Translations under genes and position numbers: made by a program
The notes under the pieces: generated by a model
The model's input: the letters and a program-made list of their open reading frames with translations, nothing else
What the model was told of the DNA's origin: nothing
Database searches by the model: none
Assembly (NCBI GenBank): GCA_025935735.1
Contig: JAICUS010000115.1
Location: 1-12,853, forward strand
Length of the DNA stretch: 12,853 bases
DNA from: Solirubrobacteraceae bacterium
GTDB taxonomy: Bacteria; Actinomycetota; Thermoleophilia; Solirubrobacterales; Solirubrobacteraceae
Direction of reading: 5' to 3'
In this document: positions 7,307-12,853 of the stretch, one piece after another
Position numbering within the stretch: position 1 is the stretch's first letter
Layout of the letters: every line of letters begins with the position of its first letter

Positions 7307-8390
7307 GCTGCGGGCCCGGGCGCTGGGCGTGCCGCTCGCCGGCACGCCCGGCCCGCTGAACGCGATCACCGACGTGCCCGGGGTCGAGGCCGGCTTCGCC
7401 ACGCTGATCGAGGGCGACGCCGTGCGCACCGGCGTGACCGCGATCCACCCGCGCGGCCGCGGCGGCGCCGGGGACCCGTGCGCGGCCGGGTTCTTCTCCT
7501 TGAACGGCAACGGCGAGATGACCGGCGTCTCCTGGATCGAGGAGTCCGGTACGACCGCCGGCCCGATCGCGATCACCAACACGCACGCCGTGGGCGTGGC
7601 GCACGCGGGGATCGTGCGCTGGACGGTGAAGCACCACCCGGAGCTGGCCGAGGCCTGGCTGCTGCCGGTGGCCGCCGAGACGTGGGACGGCTACCTGAAC
7701 GACATCAACGGCGGGCACGTCACCGAGGCCGTGGCCGTCCGCGCGCTGGAGTCCGCGGCGGGCGGGCCGGTGGCCGAGGGCTCGGTCGGCGGCGGCACGG
7801 GGATGTGCTGCTACCAGTTCAAGGGCGGGACGGGCACCGCCTCACGGGTCGTGGCCTACGGCGAGGAGACGTTCACGGTCGGCGTGCTCGTCCAGGCCAA
7901 CTTCGGCGCCCGGCACGAGCTGACGATCGCCGGCGTGCCGCTGGGCGAGGCGCTGGCCGGCGACAACCCGATGGCCGAGTACTTCAGCGCGCCGCCGGGC
8001 GCCGGCTCGGTCATCGCGATCGTGATCACGGACGCGCCGCTGCTGCCCGGCCAGTGCAAGGCGCTGGCCCGGCGGGTGCCGCTCGGGCTCGCCCGCACGG
8101 GGACGAGCGGCTCGCACTTCTCCGGCGACCTGTTCCTCGCGCTCTCGACGGCCAACCCGGGCGCGTTCACCCGCGGGACGCCGTACGAGGCCGACGCCGG
8201 CCGCTACGACGCGCTGCGCTTTCTCCCCTGGGGGCAGATGGACCCGTTCTACGCCGCGGTCGTGCAGGCGACGGAGGAGGCGGTGCTCAACGCGCTGGTG
8301 GCCAACGAGGAGATGGTGGGCCGCGACGGCCACCGCGTCCCGGCGCTGCCGCGCGAGCGCGTGGCCGAGCTGCTGGCATCCCGCGGGTAG
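7293..8390 (+). CDS. P1/DmpA-family aminopeptidase (N-terminal nucleophile hydrolase)
   Basis: This belongs to the L-aminopeptidase/D-esterase family (MEROPS S58), which self-cleaves into two chains and frees a catalytic Ser. The protein has 365 residues. Family marks are NAITDVPGVEAG near the start, GGTGMCCYQFKGGTGTASR in the middle, GLARTGTSGSHFSGDLFLA with the predicted nucleophile S277, and QATEEAVLNALVANEEMVG near the end. The ATG at 7293 lies 14 bases inside the permease gene, so translation is probably coupled. Known members remove N-terminal D-, L- or beta-amino acids from amides and short peptides, and the nylon-oligomer hydrolase NylC is related. In this operon it may cleave an amide or carbamoyl product of the ureide pathway, but the substrate is unknown. 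The residue before S277 is Phe, not Gly as in DmpA. Confidence 0.92.
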   Translation: MTRTELRARALGVPLAGTPGPLNAITDVPGVEAGFATLIEGDAVRTGVTAIHPRGRGGAGDPCAAGFFSLNGNGEMTGVSWIEESGTTAGPIAITNTHAVGVAHAGIVRWTVKHHPELAEAWLLPVAAETWDGYLNDINGGHVTEAVAVRALESAAGGPVAEGSVGGGTGMCCYQFKGGTGTASRVVAYGEETFTVGVLVQANFGARHELTIAGVPLGEALAGDNPMAEYFSAPPGAGSVIAIVITDAPLLPGQCKALARRVPLGLARTGTSGSHFSGDLFLALSTANPGAFTRGTPYEADAGRYDALRFLPWGQMDPFYAAVVQATEEAVLNALVANEEMVGRDGHRVPALPRERVAELLASRG

Positions 8391-8428
8391 GGCGGCGCTC
8401 GCCGCAGCGGTCTGGCAAGGTGCCGCGG

Positions 8429-9601
8429 ATGGAAGCGGCCCGGCGGATCCTGCGGCGCGCGGACGAGCTCGCCGCGTTCACCGAGGCGCCCGGGCGGATC
8501 ACCCGCCCGCTCGCCACCCCGTCCCTGGCGGCGGCCATGGCACGCGTGCGCGAGTGGATGGAGGCGGCGGGCCTGGAGACGCGCAGCGACCCCTTGGGCA
8601 ACGTCGCCGGCCGGCGCGGGAGCGGGCGCGTCGTGCTCGGGTCGCACCTGGACTCGGTGGACGACGCCGGCCGCTATGACGGCATCCTCGGCGTGCTGGT
8701 GGGCATCGAGGTGGCCGCGGCCACGGATGTGCCGCTCGAGGTCGTGGCGTTCGCCGACGAGGACGGGCTGCGGTTCCCCGGCGGCGCGTTCCTGGGCAGC
8801 CGGGCGTATCTGGGCCGGTTGACCCGCGACGATCTCGCGCTGCGCGACGGCGAGGGCGTGACGCTGGCCGAGGCGATCGGCGTGAGCGAGCCGTGGGCGG
8901 GCATGGCCCCGGCGCGGATCGAGGCCTACCTCGAGGTCCACATCGAGCAGGGCCCGGTGCTGGACGCCGAGGGGCTGCCGCTCGGCGTGGTCACCGCGAT
9001 CGCCGGCCAGAGCGCCGTGGCGGTGGCGTTCGCCGGCCGGGCCGGCCACGCGGGGACGACGCCCATGCCCCTGCGCCGGGACGCGCTCGCCGCGGCGGCC
9101 GAGCTCGTGCTGGCCGCGGAGCGCACGGCGCGCGAGACGCCGGGGCTGGTGGCCACGGCCGGGCGGCTCTCCGTGCCCCGCGGCGCGACGAACGTCATCC
9201 CGGGCCGCGCGGAGATGACGCTGGACGTGCGCCACGCCTCCGACGCGGTGCGCGAGCGCGCGCTGGTCGACCTGCGCGCCGCGGCGCGCGAGATCGCCGA
9301 GCGCCGCGGCGTGGCCGTGGAGTGGGACGAGCGCACGGTGGCCGCGACGGCCTGCGCCCCTGCGCTCGTGGCGGAGGTGGCGCGCGCCGTGGACGCCGTC
9401 GGCGCGCCGGTGCGCGAGCTGGTCAGCGGCGCCGGCCACGACGCCATGACGCTGGCGACCGTGACCGACGTGGCGATGCTGTTCGTGCGCTGCGCCGGCG
9501 GGATCAGCCACCACCCCGGCGAGTCGGTGCACGAGGCCGACGTCGCGCTGGCGGTGCAGGCCGCCACGCAGTTCGTGCGGAGCCGCGGGTGTACGACCTG
9601 A
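8429..9601 (+). CDS. M20-family allantoate amidohydrolase / N-carbamoyl amino acid hydrolase
   Basis: This is a two-metal amidohydrolase of the AllC/HyuC type, which opens allantoate or N-carbamoyl-amino acids with release of ammonia and CO2. It has 390 residues. Predicted metal ligands are H73 (GSHLDS), D84 (RYDGILG), D112 (ADEDGLRF), H171 (EVHIEQGP) and H361 (GISHHPGE), with E111 as general base. SGAGHDAM near residue 335 is another family mark. Most relatives I recall read DEEG where this one has DEDG, a conservative Glu-to-Asp change at a metal ligand. The ATG at 8429 has AAGG 8 bases upstream, and the gap from the peptidase gene is 38 bases. The next gene is an allantoinase, which favours allantoate as substrate. 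The family does not separate allantoate from carbamoyl-amino acid activity by eye, so I give no symbol. Confidence 0.9.
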   Translation: MEAARRILRRADELAAFTEAPGRITRPLATPSLAAAMARVREWMEAAGLETRSDPLGNVAGRRGSGRVVLGSHLDSVDDAGRYDGILGVLVGIEVAAATDVPLEVVAFADEDGLRFPGGAFLGSRAYLGRLTRDDLALRDGEGVTLAEAIGVSEPWAGMAPARIEAYLEVHIEQGPVLDAEGLPLGVVTAIAGQSAVAVAFAGRAGHAGTTPMPLRRDALAAAAELVLAAERTARETPGLVATAGRLSVPRGATNVIPGRAEMTLDVRHASDAVRERALVDLRAAAREIAERRGVAVEWDERTVAATACAPALVAEVARAVDAVGAPVRELVSGAGHDAMTLATVTDVAMLFVRCAGGISHHPGESVHEADVALAVQAATQFVRSRGCTT

Positions 9602-10872
9602 TCCTGCGCGGCGGCGACGTGGCGACGCCGGACGGCGCCGTCCCGGCCGACGTCGCCGTCGCCGATGGGCTGATCGCCGCGGTCGGGCAGGGCCTGCCCG
9701 GCGGGCGCGAGGAGATCGACGCGCGCGGGCTGCACGTGCTGCCGGGCGGCATCGACCCGCACGTGCACTTCAACGAGCCCGGGCGCACGCACTGGGAGGG
9801 CTTCGCCACCGGCACCGCCGCGCTCGCCGCCGGCGGCTTCACCGCGTTCTTCGACATGCCGCTGAACTCGTCGCCGCCGGTGATCGACGGCGCGGCGTTC
9901 GACGCCAAGCTGGAGGCGGCGCGGGCGAGCGCGGTGGTCGACTACGGGCTGTGGGGCGGGATCGTCCCGGGCAACCGGGACCGCTTGGAGGAACTGGCCG
10001 AGCGCGGCGTCGTCGGCTTCAAGGCGTTCATGTCCGACAGCGGCATCGGCGACTTCCCGCGCGCGGACGACGTCACGCTCTACGAGGGGATGGCCGAGGC
10101 CGCGCGGCTCGGCCGGATCGTCGCCGTCCACGCCGAGAACGACGCGCTGACGTCGCGCCGCCGCGGGCCGACGGCGCGCGACTGGCTGGAGTCGCGGCCG
10201 CTGGTCGCCGAGCTCGAGGCGATCGGCCGGGCGATCGCGTTCGCCCAGGACACCGGCTGCGCGCTGCACATCGTCCACGTCTCGCACGGGCACGGCGTCG
10301 AGCTGGTCAGAGCGGCCCGCGAGCGCGGCGTCGACGTGACCTGCGAGACCTGCCCGCACTACCTCGTGCTCACGCCGGAGCAGGTCGAGGCGCTCGGTCC
10401 CGTGGCCAAGTGCGCACCGCCGGTCCGCCGCGACCCCGCTCTCGTGGAGCGGCTCGGCCACGTGCAGATGGTCACATCGGACCACTCGCCCTCGTCACCC
10501 GACCTCAAGCGGGGCCCGTTCGCCGACGCCTGGGGCGGCATCGCCGGCTGCCAGACCACCCGGACGCTGCTGCTCAGCTTCGGGCTGGCGCCGGACTGGG
10601 TGGCGCGGCTGACCGCCACCGGCCCCGCGGAGCGCTTCCGCATCGCGCGCAAAGGCCGCATCGCGCCCGGCGCCGACGCCGATCTCGCGCTGGTCGAGTC
10701 CGGCGATCCGCGGCCGCTCGCCGCCGAGGACCTGCGCTACCGGCACAGGATCTCGCCCTACATCGGCCGCCCGCTGACCGCGCGCGTGGTGCGCACGCTG
10801 CTGCGCGGCGCCGAGGTGTACCCCGAGCCGCGCGCACGCCCGCGGCTCCTGACCCCGGAGACGACATGCTGA
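9589..10872 (+). CDS. allB: Allantoinase (cyclic amidohydrolase)
   Basis: Allantoinase hydrolyses the hydantoin ring of allantoin to allantoate; it is a cytoplasmic binuclear-metal TIM-barrel enzyme. The protein has 427 residues (E. coli AllB 453). All metal ligands can be placed: H58 and H60 (PHVHFNEPG), carboxylated K145 (GFKAFM), H181 (VHAEN), H230 (IVHVSH) and D298 (SDHSP). CETCPHY, the GGIAGCQ region and the tail YRHRISPYIGRPL closely resemble AllB, more than dihydropyrimidinase or D-hydantoinase. The GTG at 9589 has GGAG 6 bases upstream (9579-9582) and overlaps the M20 gene by 13 bases. It overlaps the next gene by 7 bases, so the three form one translational unit. A relaxed hydantoinase activity cannot be excluded. 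Confidence 0.93.
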   Translation: MYDLILRGGDVATPDGAVPADVAVADGLIAAVGQGLPGGREEIDARGLHVLPGGIDPHVHFNEPGRTHWEGFATGTAALAAGGFTAFFDMPLNSSPPVIDGAAFDAKLEAARASAVVDYGLWGGIVPGNRDRLEELAERGVVGFKAFMSDSGIGDFPRADDVTLYEGMAEAARLGRIVAVHAENDALTSRRRGPTARDWLESRPLVAELEAIGRAIAFAQDTGCALHIVHVSHGHGVELVRAARERGVDVTCETCPHYLVLTPEQVEALGPVAKCAPPVRRDPALVERLGHVQMVTSDHSPSSPDLKRGPFADAWGGIAGCQTTRTLLLSFGLAPDWVARLTATGPAERFRIARKGRIAPGADADLALVESGDPRPLAAEDLRYRHRISPYIGRPLTARVVRTLLRGAEVYPEPRARPRLLTPETTC

Positions 10873-11273
10873 AGATCACCGCCGGACCGTTCTCGTTCAC
10901 CGGCGAGCTCGAGCGCGAGCGCGCGCCGAAGACCGTCGCCGCGTTCGAGCGGCTGCTGCCGTTCCACTCGCAGATCATCCACGCGCGCTGGAGCGGCGAG
11001 GCCGCCTGGATCCCGCTCGGCGATCTCGACATCGGGCTCGACGGCCAGCCGGAGAACGCCACGAGCCACCCCGCCCCCGGCCAGGTCCTGTGGTACCCGG
11101 GCGGGCTGAGCGAGACCGAGATCCTCTTCCCTTACGGCGGCGCGATGTTCGCCAGCATCGTCGGCCAGCTCGCCGGCAACCACTTCCTCACGATCGCCGA
11201 GGGGCGCGACCAGCTGCGGCCGCTGGGCGAGCACGTGCTGTGGAAGGGCGCGCTGGACATCGTGTTCGAGTGA
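10866..11273 (+). CDS. DUF3830 family protein, cyclophilin-like fold
   Basis: This is a small protein of 135 residues and unknown function. It matches my memory of DUF3830: APKTVAAFERLLPF near the start, then IHARWSGEAAWIPLGDLD, then PAPGQVLWYPGGLSETEILF, then GQLAGNHFLTIAEG, ending VLWKGALDIVFE. It has no signal peptide or membrane segment, so it should be cytoplasmic. The family has a cyclophilin-like beta-barrel, but the resemblance to peptidyl-prolyl isomerases is structural and I see no support for that activity. The ATG at 10866 has GGAG 5 bases upstream, and the gene overlaps allB by 7 bases. Such tight coupling suggests it acts on the same metabolite or complex. The conserved Arg, Trp, Glu, His and Asn residues would suit a small-molecule binding or catalytic pocket, by inference. 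Confidence 0.85.
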   Translation: MLKITAGPFSFTGELERERAPKTVAAFERLLPFHSQIIHARWSGEAAWIPLGDLDIGLDGQPENATSHPAPGQVLWYPGGLSETEILFPYGGAMFASIVGQLAGNHFLTIAEGRDQLRPLGEHVLWKGALDIVFE

Positions 11274-11274
11274 G

Positions 11275-11287
11275 TCCGCATGGCGGA
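11275..11287. promoter_or_regulatory. 13-base palindrome TCCGCATGGCGGA, possible IclR operator
   Basis: Perfect 5-base arms (TCCGC/GCGGA) flank a 3-base centre, 13 bases upstream of a candidate -10 box, in the gap between the DUF3830 gene and the IclR gene. Size and symmetry suit an IclR-family autoregulatory site. GC-rich dyads of this length also occur by chance in such DNA. Confidence 0.4.
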
Positions 11288-11299
11288 AGAGGCGTTCTG

Positions 11300-11305
11300 T
11301 AGCCT
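11300..11305 (+). promoter_or_regulatory. Candidate -10 box for leaderless IclR-type transcript
   Basis: TAGCCT fits TAnnnT and ends 6 bases before the GTG at 11312, the spacing of a leaderless start. There is no Shine-Dalgarno sequence in the gap, which supports this reading. No clear -35 is seen. Confidence 0.35.
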
Positions 11306-11311
11306 GGACAC

Positions 11312-12055
11312 GTGGCCCGGCAGCGCGTCCAGTCGCTCGACCGCGCGCTCGACCTGCTCGAGGCGCTGAGCGAGGCGGACGAGCTCGGCGTCTCCGAGCT
11401 GGCCGCCCGCACCGGGCTCGTCCCCAGCACCGCGCACCGGCTGCTCGCGACGCTCGTGGCCCGCGGCTACGCCGCCCAGAACCCCGCGACCGGGCGCTAC
11501 CTCACGGGCTTCAAGCTGCTGGAGCTCACGAGCGGGCTGCAGGACCGGCTGGGCCGCCTGCGCGCCGCCGCCCGGCCGCACCTGGAGGCGATCCAGCGCG
11601 AGACGGGCGAGACGACGAACCTGGTGGTGCTGGAGGGCCGCAACGCTGTCTACGTGGACACCGTCGGCGGCTCGCGCAGCGTGCGGCTGTTCATCGAGGT
11701 CGGCCAGGCGATCCCGGCCCACACCTCCGGCTCGGGCAAGGCGCTGCTGGCCTGGCGCTCGCCCGAGGACCTCGCGGCGCTGTTCGACGGCGAGCCGCTG
11801 ACCGCCTCCACGCCGCGCACGCTGACCGCGCTCCCCGCGCTCGAGGCGGACCTGGAGCGCGTCCGCCGCCAGGGCTACGCCACCGACGACGAGGAGCACG
11901 AGCTCGGCGTGGCCTGCGTGGCCACGCCCGTGCTGGACGCGGCCGGCCAGGCGCTGGCGGCGATCAGCGTGACCGGGCCGGCGCCGCGCATCGACCCGAC
12001 CCGGCTCGCCGGGCTGCTGCGCGAGCACGCGCAGCAGGTCTCGGCGGCGCTGTAG
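11312..12055 (+). CDS. IclR-family transcriptional regulator
   Basis: This regulator has 247 residues with a winged helix-turn-helix at about 5-70 (VSELAARTGLVPSTAHRLLA) and an IclR effector domain from about 80 to the end. The effector pocket keeps the family pattern near the end: C202 in GVACVATPV and S219/T221 in AISVTGP, comparable to the Cys and Ser positions that bind glyoxylate or pyruvate in IclR and AllR. The GTG at 11312 is the only sensible start (MARQRVQSLDRALDLLEAL), without a Shine-Dalgarno. It lies 38 bases after the DUF3830 gene on the same strand, so it could be read from the operon or from its own promoter. E. coli AllR, which represses allantoin genes, is also IclR-type, so control of this ureide locus is likely but inferred. 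Confidence 0.93.
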   Translation: MARQRVQSLDRALDLLEALSEADELGVSELAARTGLVPSTAHRLLATLVARGYAAQNPATGRYLTGFKLLELTSGLQDRLGRLRAAARPHLEAIQRETGETTNLVVLEGRNAVYVDTVGGSRSVRLFIEVGQAIPAHTSGSGKALLAWRSPEDLAALFDGEPLTASTPRTLTALPALEADLERVRRQGYATDDEEHELGVACVATPVLDAAGQALAAISVTGPAPRIDPTRLAGLLREHAQQVSAAL

Positions 12056-12316
12056 CTATTCGGTCGGGGCCGGCTCGACGGAGATGACGCGGCCGCGCCG
12101 GCCCTCGCGGAACTGCACGATGCCCGCGGCGCGGGCGTAGATCGTGTCGTCGCGGCCGATGCCGGCGCCGTCGCCGGGCTTGAAGCGCGTGCCGCGCTGG
12201 CGCACGATGATCTCGCCGCCGGTCACGGTCTGCCCGGCGAACACCTTCACGCCGAGGCGCTTGGCGTTGGAGTCGCGGCCGTTGCGGCTGGAGCCGAGGC
12301 CCTTCTTGTGTGCCAT
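12056..12316 (-). CDS. rpmA: Large ribosomal subunit protein bL27
   Basis: This is a structural protein of the 50S subunit whose N-terminal tail reaches toward the peptidyl transferase centre. It has 86 residues, the usual size. The start [22 protein letters not shown] is canonical, without the cleaved N-terminal extension found in Firmicutes. The core [18 protein letters not shown] is also typical. GGGGAG (12330-12325), inside the end of rplU, lies 8 bases before the ATG at 12316. The rplU stop is 4 bases upstream, so the two are coupled. The stop codon abuts the stop of the convergent IclR gene with no base between. Confidence 0.98.
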   Translation of the reverse strand: MAHKKGLGSSRNGRDSNAKRLGVKVFAGQTVTGGEIIVRQRGTRFKPGDGAGIGRDDTIYARAAGIVQFREGRRGRVISVEPAPTE

Positions 12317-12320
12317 CTCG

Positions 12321-12638
12321 TCAGCTCCCCTTGCCGATGGAGGTGATGCGGATGCGCGTGAGCTCCTGGCGGTGGCCGGTGCGCCGCTTGTAGCCGCGCT
12401 TGGGCTTGAACTTGAACACGCGCAGCTTGGGCCCGCGCTCGTGCGCGACGATCTCGGCGGAGACGTTCGCCTGCGACAGCGCGTCGCCGTCGAACAGCGG
12501 ATCGCCATCGCCGGCCAGGAGCAGCGGCTGCAGCGCCACCGTGGCGCCCACGTCGTCGGGCAGCCGCTCCACGAGCAGGGTCTGGCCCTCGCTCACGCGG
12601 TACTGCTTGCCGCCGGTCTTGATGACTGCGTAGGACAT
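12321..12638 (-). CDS. rplU: Large ribosomal subunit protein bL21
   Basis: This is a 50S protein that binds 23S rRNA. It has 105 residues with the canonical start [18 protein letters not shown] and the conserved end [20 protein letters not shown] chose the ATG at 12638, five bases after the upstream stop codon. A GTG at 12647 would add three residues and overlap that stop by 4 bases (GTGA). Neither start has a strong Shine-Dalgarno, so translation probably depends on coupling to the upstream gene. It is followed by rpmA, the normal bacterial order. Confidence 0.98.
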   Translation of the reverse strand: MSYAVIKTGGKQYRVSEGQTLLVERLPDDVGATVALQPLLLAGDGDPLFDGDALSQANVSAEIVAHERGPKLRVFKFKPKRGYKRRTGHRQELTRIRITSIGKGS

Positions 12639-12643
12639 GGCTC

Positions 12644-12853
12644 TCACTCGGTGACTTCTGCGTCTGCCTTGGCACGCGAACGGCGCCGTCCGCCTCTGCG
12701 GCCGCGGCGCCGAGGCTTGGAGGATAGCGCGCCGTCCTCATCCGCGGCCTCCGTGGGCTCCTCGGCGACGGGCTCCTCGGGCTCCTTGGACCGCTTGCGC
12801 TTGCGCCCCGCCGGCTTGTCCGCCGCCGCGCCCTCGTCGGACGACGCCTTCCC
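12644..12853 (-). CDS. C-terminal tail of probable ribonuclease E/G (partial)
   Basis: An open frame runs from the right edge of the window to TGA at 12646-12644 without an internal stop, giving 69 residues. The composition is extreme: alternating acidic (EPEEPVAEEPTEAADED) and Arg/Lys-rich stretches (GRKRKRS; KPRRRGRRGGRRRSRAK), ending ADAEVTE. This is typical of the disordered RNA- and partner-binding tail of actinobacterial RNase E/G. That gene commonly precedes rplU-rpmA, which is the order here. The catalytic part lies beyond the window, so the assignment rests on tail composition and gene order. The 5-base gap to rplU suggests coupling. Confidence 0.7.
   Translation of the reverse strand, partial: GKASSDEGAAADKPAGRKRKRSKEPEEPVAEEPTEAADEDGALSSKPRRRGRRGGRRRSRAKADAEVTE

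Noticed and set aside
5825..7582. 585-codon minus-strand open frame opposite the permease
   Set aside because: Low-complexity His, Arg and Asp-rich translation, the usual antisense shadow in GC-rich DNA, and it covers a well-supported permease.
8926..10485. 519-codon minus-strand open frame opposite the M20 and allB genes
   Set aside because: It spans the overlap of two well-supported genes and has no recognisable motif.
10866..11273. Peptidyl-prolyl isomerase function for the cyclophilin-like protein
   Set aside because: The sequence fits DUF3830 and lacks the recognisable cyclophilin active-site pattern; the fold alone does not support that activity.
12061..12080. Terminator hairpin after the IclR gene (GTCG…CGAC around GCCGGC)
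   Set aside because: Short arms, no T-run, and it lies within the rpmA coding sequence.
12317..12508. Extension of rpmA upstream to 12508
   Set aside because: It overlaps rplU in another frame; bL27 begins canonically with MAHKKG at 12316.

Overview
The window is a very GC-rich stretch of bacterial chromosome with dense, strongly biased coding. Frequent GTG starts, possible leaderless starts, a homodimeric-type AceE and an RNase E/G–L21–L27 cluster suggest a high-GC actinobacterium. A lineage such as Thermoleophilia is possible, but that is a guess. I see no transposase, integrase, CRISPR array, tRNA or rRNA, and no gene-free stretch over 300 bases; the longest gaps are about 86 bases.

Region 1 (1-5082, minus strand) is a pyruvate dehydrogenase operon read right to left: aceE (E1), aceF (E2), then lpdA (E3), which is cut by the window's left edge. 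The genes are tightly coupled. E3 carries its own N-terminal lipoyl domain, nearly a copy of the one in E2, and the two genes share a perfect 53-base repeat.

Region 2 (5169-11273) is an accessory catabolic locus. A TetR-family repressor on the minus strand faces a plus-strand operon across an unusually AT-rich 86-base gap that holds a good promoter and two overlapping inverted repeats. The operon encodes an APC-family permease, a DmpA/P1-family N-terminal-nucleophile aminopeptidase, an M20-type allantoate amidohydrolase/carbamoylase, an allantoinase (AllB) and a DUF3830 cyclophilin-like protein. Four of these five genes overlap a neighbour. The natural reading is uptake and stepwise opening of a cyclic ureide such as allantoin or a hydantoin. 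The peptidase and DUF3830 protein fit no standard allantoin step, and none of the other usual ureide genes is present here, so this is the best candidate for an undescribed pathway.

Region 3 (11312-12055) is an IclR-family regulator on the plus strand. A 13-base palindrome lies in the 38-base gap before it. It may be the locus's second, AllR-like regulator.

Region 4 (12056-12853, minus strand) is housekeeping: the C-terminal tail of a probable RNase E/G, then rplU (bL21) and rpmA (bL27). The rpmA and iclR-type stop codons abut with no base between them.
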